Positions 1 through 8,646 are shown, counted from the first letter of the stretch. The stretch is DNA of 64,000 nt from Mesorhizobium sp. B2-7-2 (GCF_006440775.1 NZ_VFTZ01000003.1:124001-188000); one strand, 5' to 3'. The notes: generated from the sequence alone by a model not told the origin. Numbers and translations are program-made.

Positions 1-1
1 T

Positions 2-409
2 GCCGCCGGGGAATTCAAAAAGGTGCTGGGGCCTCATCTCTCCTTCGATATCGGCCTGCCGGTCGCGACAATGGATCACTTTGCCATCGAATGCCGCGCG
101 GCCCTGCTTGGTGATGTCGATGGCTGCCGATCATACTACTATGGGCACATAGCCGACGGAAACATGCACATCATCGCAAATGTCCCGGCTCTGGCCCAAC
201 AGCCGGCCGACCAGATCAACGAAGTGATCTACAATCTCGTCAAGAAACATGGCGGAACGATTTCCGCCGAGCATGGCATAGGGCTGACCAAGAAAGCCCA
301 CCTAGCGCTAACCCGCAGCGCCGAAGAGATAGCGGTAATGCGCTTGATAAAACGCGCTCTAGATCCCGCCGGCGTGCTCAATCCGGGCAAGGTTTTCGAC
401 ATGGGGTAA
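2..409 (+). CDS. FAD-linked 2-hydroxyacid oxidase/dehydrogenase, C-terminal part
   Basis: The reading frame is open from the first bases of the window to TAA at 407, so this is the last 135 residues of a gene starting upstream. It carries the C-terminal signatures of the GlcD/D-lactate dehydrogenase/D-2-hydroxyglutarate dehydrogenase family: GHIADGNMHI near the start, SAEHGIGLTKK in the middle and a terminal LDPAGVLNPGKV. In this family the segment closes over the FAD and binds the 2-hydroxyacid carboxylate; the FAD-binding PP-loop half lies outside the window. Exact substrate (D-lactate, glycolate or a sugar-derived hydroxyacid) cannot be told from this piece. Confidence 0.85.
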   Translation, partial: AAGEFKKVLGPHLSFDIGLPVATMDHFAIECRAALLGDVDGCRSYYYGHIADGNMHIIANVPALAQQPADQINEVIYNLVKKHGGTISAEHGIGLTKKAHLALTRSAEEIAVMRLIKRALDPAGVLNPGKVFDMG

Positions 410-846
410 ACCCTTATCCGCCCCGCGCCAGTTGCCGGGTCGGGCACAAGGTGCTCCGTTGACCCACGTCGCAAAATCTTGAGTCTTGTTCTGCGACGGC
501 GTTCGATCCGATCTCGTCGCAAGATCTATCAAATGCCATTGCGTCGGCGTATGCACTGCGCACGCCGCCCCGCGATTGAATTTGTGGGAATGGTGGTACT
601 CTCCAATACCACTCTGCAGGGATGGCTACCACTTACGAGGCTTACAGGCAGAGTTTGAAGGCTCACTATCAATCTCAACCTGGTTGGCTGTACAAGCCAT
701 TCTGGGCGACGCGGCAGTCGGATGCCACCCGGGACGAGCTGGCAAACGCTGATGTTGCGCGATGGCGGCGCCGCTCGGTTTGACCGAGACTGGCGCCGCT
801 GCTGCCGCGCCAGCTCATGAATGTCTGAAGGTCTGAATCTTGAGCT
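410..846. other. intergenic stretch, no supported gene
   Basis: No reading frame here resembles a known family. The only structure noticed is a short hairpin at 593-612 (GTGGTA, 8-nt loop, TACCAC). The hairpin has no T-run, so calling it a terminator for the upstream oxidase would be a guess. Confidence 0.5.
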
Positions 847-1806
847 TCAGTAGGGCGAATCGGGAAAATAGAACTCTTCCGCATTGTCCTTGGTGATCAA
901 GGGGCTGTCCAGGATGTAGCGCCCGCGAATCGGTGCCTGCGTCGCGGCGCGCATGGTGGTCAGCTCGATCGCCGGAATGATCAGGGTTGGCGGATAGAAG
1001 ATGTCGGCGTCGACGGCGCCGCCGCCGTCCTTGACCATCTTGACGACTTTGTTCATGCCGGAGCCGCCCAGAACCACGATCGGTTTCGGCCTATTGGCCT
1101 GCTTGATTGCCTCCATGGCGCCGAGCGCGGCATCGTCGTCGCCCGCCCACACGCCGTCGATGGCATCGAATTTCTGCAGGAAGTCCTGCATCACCTCGAA
1201 GCCCTTGTCCGGGTTCCAGTTGGCGAACTGCATGTCGAGGATCTGAACCTTCGAGCCCTCCAGTTCTTTTTTGAAGGCATCGATGCGGACATTGTCGATG
1301 GTGGTCGGAATGCCGCGCATGACCACGATCTTGGCGCCGTCTGGAAACTTCTTTTTGAAATACTGCCCCGCGATCACGCCGTATTGCGGGTTGTTGCCGC
1401 CGACATAGAGATCCTCGATACCTTCTTCCGCTAAGCCGCGATCGACGGTCGTTATGAAGACGCCTTGCGCCTTGGCCTGCTTCACCGGTTCGGTTAGGGG
1501 CTCGGATTCAAATGGCAAGATCACCAGCGCGTCGATGCCGCGCGCAACGAGATCCTCGACGTCGTTGACCTGCTTGGAAGCGTCGTTGGCTGCAGCGACC
1601 ACGAACTCGATGTCCGGGAAGGCCTTCTTCATCTGCTCGACGGTACGCTTGGTCTGGAAGTTGAGACCGCCGGTCCAGCCATGGGTTGCCGCCGGAATGG
1701 AAATGCCAATCGTTTTTCCACCCGCCGCCAAAGATATTTTCGGCATGCCTACGGCGCCGAGCGCGATCGCGATCGCTCCGCCCTTCAGGAATGTTCTCTT
1801 CTCCAC
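847..1806 (-). CDS. ribose-type ABC transporter substrate-binding protein
   Basis: 319-residue periplasmic sugar-binding protein of the RbsB/Peripla_BP_4 type. I start it at the GTG at 1806, preceded by AGAGGAG; longer versions of the frame overlap the permease gene. The N-terminus is a signal peptide with a Tat-like KRTFLKGG motif (Lys in place of the first Arg), a hydrophobic run and ISLAA before the mature protein. The body has the two-lobed type-I pattern, for example VAAANDASKQVNDVEDLVARG and the GVWAGDDDAALGAMEAI hinge region. It is the last gene of iolD-ATPase-permease-binding protein on the minus strand, so an inositol-type polyol is the likeliest ligand. Ligand identity is inference. 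Confidence 0.9.
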   Translation of the reverse strand: MEKRTFLKGGAIAIALGAVGMPKISLAAGGKTIGISIPAATHGWTGGLNFQTKRTVEQMKKAFPDIEFVVAAANDASKQVNDVEDLVARGIDALVILPFESEPLTEPVKQAKAQGVFITTVDRGLAEEGIEDLYVGGNNPQYGVIAGQYFKKKFPDGAKIVVMRGIPTTIDNVRIDAFKKELEGSKVQILDMQFANWNPDKGFEVMQDFLQKFDAIDGVWAGDDDAALGAMEAIKQANRPKPIVVLGGSGMNKVVKMVKDGGGAVDADIFYPPTLIIPAIELTTMRAATQAPIRGRYILDSPLITKDNAEEFYFPDSPY

Positions 1807-1832
1807 GGTGTTCTCCTCTCTAGGATGGCGGG

Positions 1833-2837
1833 TCAGACCTCCCGGCGACCCTTCTGCAGATAAACGGCGATGATGATGATGATCCCCTGGAACGCACCGT
1901 TGAGATATGGACTGGCGAGCGCCGTGAGGTTCAGGATGTTGTCGATCAGGCCGAGGATCAGGACCCCGACGATCGACCCCCAAATGCGCCCGAAGCCGCC
2001 TTTGAGCGCGGTCCCGCCGATGATCACGGCGGCAATGGCTTCAAGCTCCCACAGGAGACCGGTTGATGGCGTCGCGGCGCCGAGCCGCGGAACGTAGATC
2101 ATCGTGGCCAGGGCCACGCAGACCCCTTGGAATACGTAAGTCAGGATTCGGACGCGGTGGACCCGGATGGCCGAGTATCTGGCGACTTCCGGATTTGAAC
2201 CGATGGCGGTGACGTGGCGGCCAATTCGGGCGCGGCGCAGGACCAATTCCGCCCCCACCGCTAGGAAAATCATGGCGATCAACGGGTAGCTGACGCCGGC
2301 GACAGAACCATAGTAGAGCGGTCGCGCGACCCCCTTGAGGCTGCTTGAAAGCGAGATCGAGCCGCCGTCCGAAAGCCAGGTGATGACGGAGCGGAAGATG
2401 CCCATCGTGCCCAAGGTGACGATGAAGGCGTCGATGCCGCCCTTGACGACGAGGATGCCGTTAAGCGTGCCCGCAACCACGCCCAACGCCAATGCCAGGA
2501 CTATGCCGATCAACACGACCAGCCAGCTATCCCCAAGCGACGAGCCTGCCGCGTTCATGCCCATGATGACCAGGCCGGCGATCAGCGCCGACATCGATCC
2601 GACGGAAAGGTCGAGGCCACCAGCGGTGATGACGTAGGTGGCGCCGATGGCGATGATGCCGACGATTGCCGAGCGAGTCAGCAGATTGGATAGATTGCCG
2701 GCCGACAGGAAACTGTCGCTCAGCAAGCTGCCGATGGAGATCAGCGCCAATAAGGCCAGGATAGGTCCGAGCGCGCTGAGTCGCTTGGTGGCGCCCAACC
2801 ACGGACGATGTGGCATGTCGGCAGCGGCGGCGTTCAT
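1833..2837 (-). CDS. ribose-type ABC transporter permease
   Basis: 334-residue integral membrane permease of the RbsC/BPD_transp_2 family. Many hydrophobic helices alternate with the conserved GGIDLSVGS-type segment (here AGGLDLSVGSM, about residues 70-80) and AIGSNPEVARYSAIRV in the cytoplasmic coupling region; the second half has IIGGTALKGGFGRIWGS. Length and motifs are normal for the family. Its ATG overlaps the stop of the upstream ATPase gene by one base (TAATG), so the two are translationally coupled. It forms the channel for the importer whose ATPase is at 2837-4333 and whose binding protein is at 847-1806. Confidence 0.93.
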   Translation of the reverse strand: MNAAAADMPHRPWLGATKRLSALGPILALLALISIGSLLSDSFLSAGNLSNLLTRSAIVGIIAIGATYVITAGGLDLSVGSMSALIAGLVIMGMNAAGSSLGDSWLVVLIGIVLALALGVVAGTLNGILVVKGGIDAFIVTLGTMGIFRSVITWLSDGGSISLSSSLKGVARPLYYGSVAGVSYPLIAMIFLAVGAELVLRRARIGRHVTAIGSNPEVARYSAIRVHRVRILTYVFQGVCVALATMIYVPRLGAATPSTGLLWELEAIAAVIIGGTALKGGFGRIWGSIVGVLILGLIDNILNLTALASPYLNGAFQGIIIIIAVYLQKGRREV

Positions 2838-4333
2838 TATGCGGCCTCCTTGGTCAGACCCATGGCGAGGCGAACGATGGTGCTCTCGTTGATATCATTG
2901 CCGGTCAATTCGCCGGCGACACTGCCTTTGCGCATCACCAGCACACGATGTGCCAGGCCGATGACTTCCTGCATCTCGGAAGAGATCACCACGCAAGCGG
3001 CGCCTTGTGCGGCTAGCCCGGCGATGACCCGGTAAATCTGCTGCTTGGAGCCTATGTCGACGCCGCGCGTGGGTTCGTCAAAGATGGCCACGTCCGGCCG
3101 GCTCGCGAGGGTCTTGGCGATAAGGACCTTCTGCTGGTTGCCGCCGCTGAGCGAGCGCGCGATTGCATCGGGGGCGCTCCTCCGGATGTCGAACTCGCGA
3201 ACGGCCTGGTCCAGTCGTCCGCGTTCTTCCGCTCTGTTGATCCAGGCCCGGCCTCTCAGCGCCCCGACAGTGAGGGAAACGTTCTCATCGAGGCCGGCAT
3301 CCAGCAGAAGCCCCTTACCCTTGCGATCTTCGGTCAGGTAGGCCAAGCCAGCGGCCCAAGCCTCGCGCGCGGTGGGGAGGCGTCCGCTCGCGGCATTGGC
3401 AAGGGTGAAGTTCCGGCATTGCGCAGGTCTCAGGCCGGCTAGCGCTTCGAACGCTTCGGTCCGGCCGGAGCCGACCAGCCCGGCAATTCCGAGGATTTCC
3501 CCGCGGCGCAGTCGGAAGCTAACGCCGCTGACATGAGGCGGGCTGTGCAGATCCTCGACGCTGAGCACGACGTCGCCGGCGGGCATCGCACTCTTGGCCG
3601 GGTAGAGCTGGCTGAGCTCGCGGCCGACCATCAGCGTCGCCATCTCGTCTTCGGTCAGATCCGACGCCGGTCCGACGTGCCGGATGCGCCCATCCCTCAG
3701 AACCGCGACTCTGGAGGCGATCGCCTTCACCTCGTCGAGACGGTGAGACGTGAAGATGACGGAACCTCCCTCCGACACGAACTGCCGCATGCGTCGGAAC
3801 AGGGCTTCCACCTCACGCGCGCCTAGCACGGCGGTCGGTTCATCCATGAGCAGAAGTTTCGGGTTCCTCGCGAATGCCTTTGCCACTTCCACCATCTGCC
3901 ACTCGGTGTTGGGCAGGCTGGAAAGCTTGGCGCAGGGATCGGCAGACGAGCCTAACGCATCCAGAAGCAGGCGGGACTCTCTGCGTATCTTCGGATAGTC
4001 GACGAGAAGGTGGCGACGCGGCTCGCGACCGATGAAAATATTCTCGCCGACGGTCAGGTCCGGCGCGAGGCAGAATTCCTGGTGGATAAGGACGATCCCA
4101 GCATCTTCGGCCTCTTGAACGGTCGCGGGCAGGGGATGTTCGTCGATCAAGGCGGTGCCTGCGGTTGGCGGCACATAGCCGCCAACGATGCGCATCAAAG
4201 TCGATTTCCCGGCGCCATTCTCGCCCACGAGGGCAAGAATTTCTCCACGATCGACGGACAGGGTGAGATCCTCGAGAACGGGATTCAGCCCATACGTCTT
4301 CGCGACGTCGCGCAACTCGACAAACGCCGACAT
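2837..4333 (-). CDS. ribose-type ABC transporter ATPase, two nucleotide-binding domains
   Basis: 498-residue RbsA/MglA-type ATPase with duplicated domains. The first half has Walker A GENGAGKST, Walker B LLLMDEPTAVL and a degenerate signature (LPNTEWQMVEVAKAF). The second half has a P-loop-like GLVGSGRTEA, an intact LSGGNQQKV signature and IFDEPTRGVDIGSK. One canonical and one variant ATP site is normal for this family. It lies 27 bases downstream of iolD and overlaps the permease by one base, so iolD and the importer are probably one operon driven from the promoter near 6203-6389. Confidence 0.94.
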   Translation of the reverse strand: MSAFVELRDVAKTYGLNPVLEDLTLSVDRGEILALVGENGAGKSTLMRIVGGYVPPTAGTALIDEHPLPATVQEAEDAGIVLIHQEFCLAPDLTVGENIFIGREPRRHLLVDYPKIRRESRLLLDALGSSADPCAKLSSLPNTEWQMVEVAKAFARNPKLLLMDEPTAVLGAREVEALFRRMRQFVSEGGSVIFTSHRLDEVKAIASRVAVLRDGRIRHVGPASDLTEDEMATLMVGRELSQLYPAKSAMPAGDVVLSVEDLHSPPHVSGVSFRLRRGEILGIAGLVGSGRTEAFEALAGLRPAQCRNFTLANAASGRLPTAREAWAAGLAYLTEDRKGKGLLLDAGLDENVSLTVGALRGRAWINRAEERGRLDQAVREFDIRRSAPDAIARSLSGGNQQKVLIAKTLASRPDVAIFDEPTRGVDIGSKQQIYRVIAGLAAQGAACVVISSEMQEVIGLAHRVLVMRKGSVAGELTGNDINESTIVRLAMGLTKEAA

Positions 4334-4360
4334 GAGATTGACCTTCGGATTGCGATGAAG

Positions 4361-6202
4361 TCAGACGCCTACGCGCTGCTTCGTGCGAGCTTGAGCCTGT
4401 TCCGCATGCGCTTCCCGCACCTGCGGCCTGGTGCTTACCTCGGGCACACCCACATCCCACCAGGCATCGCCGGGCGTCCAGGTGAAACCATCGGATACTA
4501 GCGTGATGACCGTTGTCCGATCCGTTCCCAAGGCCCAATCGACGGCCTGAGCGAGGTCCGCGAGGCTGTCGACCCGTCTGGTCAGCGCGCCCATAGATTC
4601 GGCGTGCTTCACAAAATCGACGCTGAACGGCTCCTTCACGCGGCAGTCCTTGATCAGGTTGTTGAAGGAGGCAGCGCCCTTTGCATTCTGCAGGCGATTG
4701 ATCACCGCATATCCACCGTTGTCACAGACGATGACGATCATCTTGTGGCCGGACAGGACGGTCGAATAGATGTCCGAGTTCATCATCATGTAGGTGCCAT
4801 CGCCGACCATCACGATCGGCGTTCTCGTCGGGTCGGCCATGGCGGCTCCCCAGCCGGCGGCGATCTCGTAACCCATGCATGAGAAGCCGAATTCACAGTC
4901 GAACGTATTAGGCGCCTTGACGCGCCAGTTCTTCATGACCTCGCCCGGCAGGCCGCCCGCGGCCGTGATGACCAGGTCTCGCTCGCCAGCGCGTGCATTC
5001 ACAATGCCGATGACTTGGGCGTAGCTGGGAACGGGCTGATTGGTCGGCTTCTGGTATCCGTCCAGCGCTTTGTTCCACTTGGCGAATTCGACACTGCCTT
5101 TCTCGGTCCATTCCTTTGGCGCCTGCCACTCCTCCAGCGCCGCTCCCAACTCGTTGAGCGAGGCCAAGGCATCGCCAACCACCGCCAGGGCTCGATGTTT
5201 GGTGGCGTCCCATCGGGCTGCATTGATGGATATGAACTTGGCGTCTTGCGCGAAAGCGCTCCAGGAGCCGGTGGTGAAGTCCATTAGGCGCGTACCCACG
5301 GCGACGATCACGTCTGCCGAGGCGGCCAGTGCGTTGGCCGAGGTTGAGCCGACGATGCCGATCGGCCCGACATAAGCAGGATGATTATGGCTGACGGTGC
5401 TTTTGCCGGCGATCGTCTCACACAAGGGAATGCCGTGGACGAGGGCAAGATCGGCCAATACCTGCTCAGCGCCTGAGTAGCGGGTGCCGCCACCGGAAAT
5501 GATCAGCGGGCGCTTTGCTGCTTTCAACAGCTTCACTGCTTCTGCCAGCCGGTCGGCGTCGGGTCGCGGGCGAGGAATCGCATGCACGGTTTCGGCGAAG
5601 AATTCTTCCGGATAATCCCAGGCCATCTCCTGCACATCCTGCGGCAGTGCGATGAACGCCGGACCGCAATCGGCCGGATCCAGCATGGTGGCGACCGCCT
5701 GGGGCAGCGAAGAGATTATGCCTTCGGGATGGACAATGCGGTCCCAATAGCGAGTCACGGCCTTGAAGGCGTCGTTGACATTGATGGTCGGATTGCCGAA
5801 GTGTTCGACCTGCTGCATGACTGGGTCGGGGCGGCGATTGATGAAAGTATCGCCGGAGAGCAGCAGCACCGGCAGTCGGTTGGAATGGGCCACACCGGCG
5901 GCGGTGACCATGTTCAGGGCGCCCGGGCCGATCGAGGTCGCGGCCACCATGATCTGGCGGCGGCGTTTGGCTTTGGCGAAGCCGATTGCCGCGAGGGCCA
6001 TCGACTGCTCGTTCTGTCCGCGCCATGTGGGCAACCGATCCTGGACCGCTTCCAGCGCTTCCGATAGACAGGTCACATTGCCGTGTCCGAAGATGGCGAA
6101 GACGCCCGGAAAGAGCGGAACTCGCTTCCCGTCGACGATCGTGAACTGATTGCAAAGATAGCGGACCAGGGCTTGCGCCATGGTCAGACGGACCACTGAC
6201 AT
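4361..6202 (-). CDS. iolD: 3D-(3,5/4)-trihydroxycyclohexane-1,2-dione acylhydrolase (IolD)
   Basis: 613-residue thiamine-diphosphate enzyme of myo-inositol catabolism; it opens the ring of trihydroxycyclohexane-1,2-dione (THcHDO), giving 5-deoxy-glucuronate. The catalytic Glu of the ThDP site is in RGQNEQSMALAAIGFAKA, and the ThDP-Mg motif runs from GDGTYMMMNSD to CDNGGYAV. IFGHGNVTCLSEAL and HFGNPTINVNDAFKAVTRYWDRI are also very IolD-like. I use the ATG at 6202, preceded by GGAGGAGTCAA, rather than an upstream ATG that adds eleven non-family residues. It is divergent from an RpiR-type regulator, heads an operon with a CUT2 importer, and has a TGCAA-N6-TTGCA site upstream. Confidence 0.95.
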   Translation of the reverse strand: MSVVRLTMAQALVRYLCNQFTIVDGKRVPLFPGVFAIFGHGNVTCLSEALEAVQDRLPTWRGQNEQSMALAAIGFAKAKRRRQIMVAATSIGPGALNMVTAAGVAHSNRLPVLLLSGDTFINRRPDPVMQQVEHFGNPTINVNDAFKAVTRYWDRIVHPEGIISSLPQAVATMLDPADCGPAFIALPQDVQEMAWDYPEEFFAETVHAIPRPRPDADRLAEAVKLLKAAKRPLIISGGGTRYSGAEQVLADLALVHGIPLCETIAGKSTVSHNHPAYVGPIGIVGSTSANALAASADVIVAVGTRLMDFTTGSWSAFAQDAKFISINAARWDATKHRALAVVGDALASLNELGAALEEWQAPKEWTEKGSVEFAKWNKALDGYQKPTNQPVPSYAQVIGIVNARAGERDLVITAAGGLPGEVMKNWRVKAPNTFDCEFGFSCMGYEIAAGWGAAMADPTRTPIVMVGDGTYMMMNSDIYSTVLSGHKMIVIVCDNGGYAVINRLQNAKGAASFNNLIKDCRVKEPFSVDFVKHAESMGALTRRVDSLADLAQAVDWALGTDRTTVITLVSDGFTWTPGDAWWDVGVPEVSTRPQVREAHAEQAQARTKQRVGV

Positions 6203-6240
6203 TTGACTCCTCCGGGCATCGCGGCAACTCATGCCGAATG

Positions 6241-6256
6241 ACGAATTTCAATTCGT
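6241..6256. promoter_or_regulatory. 16-bp AT-rich dyad in iolD/rpiR intergenic region
   Basis: ACGAATTTCAATTCGT is a perfect 7-bp inverted repeat with a 2-bp centre, 38 bp upstream of the iolD start. It differs from the TGCAA-N6-TTGCA elements next to it, so it may bind a second regulator or overlap the iolD promoter. No experimental counterpart is known to me. Confidence 0.45.
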
Positions 6257-6275
6257 ATTGCAGAATTTACTTCTT

Positions 6276-6291
6276 TGCAAGTGTCATTGCA
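6276..6291. promoter_or_regulatory. probable RpiR-family operator TGCAA-GTGTCA-TTGCA
   Basis: Perfect 5-bp inverted repeat with a 6-bp spacer, between the divergent iolD and rpiR starts. The same pattern recurs upstream of several other inositol-type genes in this window, so a shared regulator is likely; the RpiR protein encoded at 6390 is the obvious candidate. Confidence 0.7.
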
Positions 6292-6370
6292 GAAGAAGCG
6301 GCGCAAACTCGGTCCGTCGGTTTCCGAGGTGGAATTCTCCGCTGGCAAACCAAGCGCAAACAAGCCATCA

Positions 6371-6386
6371 TGCAACGAAAATTGCA
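6371..6386. promoter_or_regulatory. probable RpiR-family operator TGCAA-CGAAAA-TTGCA
   Basis: Second perfect copy of the dyad in the iolD/rpiR intergenic region, ending 3 bp before the rpiR start codon. That position fits autorepression by blocking transcription start or elongation. Confidence 0.65.
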
Positions 6387-6389
6387 AGG

Positions 6390-7274
6390 ATGTCGACCGT
6401 GGAAGAGAAAGTCAAAGCCCCAAAGGACTACGAGGAACTCATCCGCGTGATCCATGATCGGTATGAGCAAATGAGCAAATCATACCAGAAGATAGCCTTG
6501 TATCTCACGCAGAACCCGAATGATGTCGCGGTGCGATCCGTGAACGCGATCGCGGAAAGCAGTGGCGTTCATGCATCGAGCTTCGTGCGGTTTGGCCAGG
6601 CACTGGGGTATGAGGGGTTCAAGGATCTTCAAACCCTTTTTCAGAAGCGATTGTCCACCGCGGCGCCCGGCTTTGAAGCGCGCGTGAAGGCGCTGGAGAC
6701 GGAACTTGGGGCGCGAACCGACCGCAGCGAGTTCGGTCTCATGCGCGATCTGGTCGTTCGTGACATCGCCTCGCTGCAGGAGATGCTCACGGCCATCCCG
6801 CCGGAAGATTTGGCCGAAGCCGTCAACCTGCTGGAGAAAGCCGACGTCATCTATCTGATCGGGCAATTGCGCTCGGCGCCAGTGGTCGAACTCCTGCGGT
6901 ACATACTGACGATGCTGGGCAAGCGATGCACATTGCTGGACCCTGGCGGCGGGCTCGCCACGCATATGGCTCGCGTGATCCGCCCACAGGATGTGCTTTT
7001 CGCGGTATCGTTCCGCTTCTATGCAAACGAGGTCGTGAATGTCGTGGAAGAGGTTGCCAGCAGGGGCGTCCCCATCGTGGCGATTTCGGACAGCACCTTG
7101 TCGCCGCTGGCGAAGAGCGCACGCGTGCTTTTTGCGGTGCCCGAGCACGAATACACTTTCTCAAGATCGCTTGCGGCCCCGATGTGCCTTGCGCAGGCGC
7201 TAACCGTAGCGCTGGCAGCGCGCTTGCAGAACAACGGAATTGACCCGCGCATCCCGATAGTGACGGGGCAATAG
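6390..7274 (+). CDS. iolR: RpiR-family (HTH_6 plus SIS) regulator, probable IolR
   Basis: 294-residue regulator. The N-terminal HTH_6 domain covers about residues 10-85 (SYQKIALYLTQNPNDVAVRSVNAIAESSGVHASSFVRFGQAL, shown in pieces: recognition helix around SGVHASSFVRF). The C-terminal half is a sugar-phosphate isomerase-like SIS domain (VIYLIGQLRSAPVVELLRY; FYANEVVNVVEEVASRGVP). In rhizobia IolR of this family represses iol genes and responds to an inositol-pathway intermediate; its divergent position to iolD supports the same job here. The ATG at 6390 keeps the HTH domain close to the N-terminus; it lacks a well-spaced Shine-Dalgarno (GCAAGG abuts the ATG), so the start is less certain than the gene. 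Confidence 0.88.
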   Translation: MSTVEEKVKAPKDYEELIRVIHDRYEQMSKSYQKIALYLTQNPNDVAVRSVNAIAESSGVHASSFVRFGQALGYEGFKDLQTLFQKRLSTAAPGFEARVKALETELGARTDRSEFGLMRDLVVRDIASLQEMLTAIPPEDLAEAVNLLEKADVIYLIGQLRSAPVVELLRYILTMLGKRCTLLDPGGGLATHMARVIRPQDVLFAVSFRFYANEVVNVVEEVASRGVPIVAISDSTLSPLAKSARVLFAVPEHEYTFSRSLAAPMCLAQALTVALAARLQNNGIDPRIPIVTGQ

Positions 7275-7387
7275 CGCTCCGACTTCGCAGGTTGGCTTCC
7301 AGTTGTCGTTCTTCCTCTCCACTGTGGCGGGGATACAGGCGACGGCGGCGTGATTTGACCCGGTCAGGCAGACCTGCGGTTTGCATT

Positions 7388-7487
7388 CGCAATGAATTAT
7401 GCAATTCGGGACTGTTCATTAAAAAATTGAAGGCGAATTGACTCATCGACAGTTGCAGAATATCGATGCTCTGCAATTATCGTTGCG
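7388..7487. promoter_or_regulatory. operator-like cluster upstream of inositol-binding protein gene
   Basis: Three overlapping dyads precede the gene at 7659. CGCAA-TGAATT-ATGCA (7388-7403) is an imperfect operator. TGCAA-TTATCG-TTGCG (7472-7487) has one mismatch. TTGCAGA and TCTGCAA (7453-7459 and 7470-7476) form a perfect 7-bp inverted repeat with a 10-bp spacer. The half-sites match the TGCAA-N6-TTGCA family found near iolD and iolG, so this importer probably belongs to the same regulon. Confidence 0.55.
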
Positions 7488-7538
7488 GATCGATTTGGGA
7501 AAGCCGCTGCTTCAGTGCGGGGCAATCCCTTTCATTTG

Positions 7539-7620
7539 CCATTCCAACGTCGGAATGGGCGCGTCAGGAACCGGAACGAGAGGCGGAGAGATTCCCCGGG
7601 CAAACCGGGGATTCCGGTTC
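7539..7620 (+). promoter_or_regulatory. structured 5' leader of inositol-binding protein mRNA
   Basis: The 120 bases before the 7659 start hold several perfect inverted repeats: CCATTCC-AACGTC-GGAATGG (7539-7558); an outer stem GAACCGGAA (7568-7576) with TTCCGGTTC (7612-7620); and inside it TCCCCGG (7593-7599) with CCGGGGA (7605-7611). In RNA the last two would stack as one long hairpin ending 38 bases before the start codon. Function is unknown; possibilities are mRNA stabilisation, attenuation or DNA-level operators. Confidence 0.45.
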
Positions 7621-7658
7621 AAATGGGTGCAGCCGGACACCAAGTGGAGGAGAATAAA

Positions 7659-8600
7659 ATGAAGAAACTGCTTTTGGGCGTCGCGCTTTCGGCGCTGATG
7701 TGCTCATCCGCCTTCGCCGCCAAGATCGGCGTTTCGATGGCCAAGTTCGACGACAACTTCCTGACCGTGCTGCGCAACGGCATGATCGCCCAGGCCAAGG
7801 GCATGAGCGGTGTCGAATTGCAGGTCGAGGATGCGCAGAACGACGTGGCCAAGCAGCTCGACCAGATCAAGAACTTCGCCGCCTCGGGCGTCGACGCCAT
7901 CATCGTCAATCCGGTCGACACCTCGGCCACCCAGGCAATGTCGGACGCGGCCGCCGCGGCCAAGATCCCGCTGGTCTATGTCAATCGTCAGCCGGTCAAT
8001 GTCGACCAGTTGCCGGACAACCAGGCTTTCGTCGCGTCGAACGAGGCGGAATCCGGCACGCTCGAGACCAAGGAAGCCTGCCGCCTGTTCAAGGAAGCCG
8101 GCAAGAAGGAAGCCAATGTCTACGTGATCATGGGCGAGCTCTCGAATCAGGCCGCGGTGCAGCGCACCAAGGACATCGAGGAAGTCATCGCCACGCCGGA
8201 CTGCAGCTTCATCAAGATCATCGACAAGCAGACCTCGAACTGGGATCGTGACCAGGCGCAGAACCTGATGACCAACTGGCTGTCGTCGGGCAAGGCGTTC
8301 GACGGCGTCATCGCCAACAACGACGAAAGCGCCATCGGCGCCATCCAGGCGATGAAGGCCGCCAACATCGACATGAAGTCGGTGGTCGTCGGCGGCGTCG
8401 ACGCCACGCAGGACGCTTTGGCGGCGATGCAGGCAGGCGATCTCGACGTGACGGTCTTCCAGGACGCTGCCGGCCAGGGCGCCGGCGCGCTCGACGCGGC
8501 GCTGAAGCTCGCCAAGGGCGAAAAGGTGGAACACAAGGTCTATATCCCGTTCCAGCTCGTCACTCCGGCGAACATCGACAAGTTCTTGAAGAAGAACTGA
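7659..8600 (+). CDS. inositol-type ABC transporter substrate-binding protein (IbpA/MocB-like)
   Basis: 313-residue periplasmic binding protein. The ATG at 7659 has GGAGGAG seven bases upstream and a classic Sec signal peptide (KKLLLGVALSALMCSSAFA, mature start about residue 22). The mature part is type I: KIGVSMAKFDDNFLTVLRNG, VDAIIVNPVDTSATQAM, IPLVYVNRQPV and GVIANNDESAIGAIQAM. It resembles Caulobacter IbpA and the rhizobial proteins annotated as rhizopine/inositol binders. Permease and single-domain ATPase follow on the same strand. Control by the adjacent RpiR protein is suggested by upstream operator-like repeats. Inositol or a derivative as ligand is inferred from similarity and context. 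Confidence 0.9.
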   Translation: MKKLLLGVALSALMCSSAFAAKIGVSMAKFDDNFLTVLRNGMIAQAKGMSGVELQVEDAQNDVAKQLDQIKNFAASGVDAIIVNPVDTSATQAMSDAAAAAKIPLVYVNRQPVNVDQLPDNQAFVASNEAESGTLETKEACRLFKEAGKKEANVYVIMGELSNQAAVQRTKDIEEVIATPDCSFIKIIDKQTSNWDRDQAQNLMTNWLSSGKAFDGVIANNDESAIGAIQAMKAANIDMKSVVVGGVDATQDALAAMQAGDLDVTVFQDAAGQGAGALDAALKLAKGEKVEHKVYIPFQLVTPANIDKFLKKN

Positions 8601-8610
8601 GGCGCGCCGG

Positions 8611-8646
8611 CGCAATTCCAGGAACGGTTTTCGGTACGGAATTGCG
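8611..8646 (+). other. intercistronic hairpin after binding-protein gene
   Basis: CGCAATTCC (8611-8619) and GGAATTGCG (8638-8646) are perfect 9-bp complements separated by 18 bases, starting 10 bases after the binding-protein stop codon. Such a structure commonly protects binding-protein mRNA and sets it above permease expression. There is no T-run. Confidence 0.5.

Noticed and set aside
486..752. 88-codon plus-strand frame after the FAD oxidase
   Set aside because: No family similarity, no upstream ribosome-binding site, Cys/Trp/His-rich composition unlike its neighbours.
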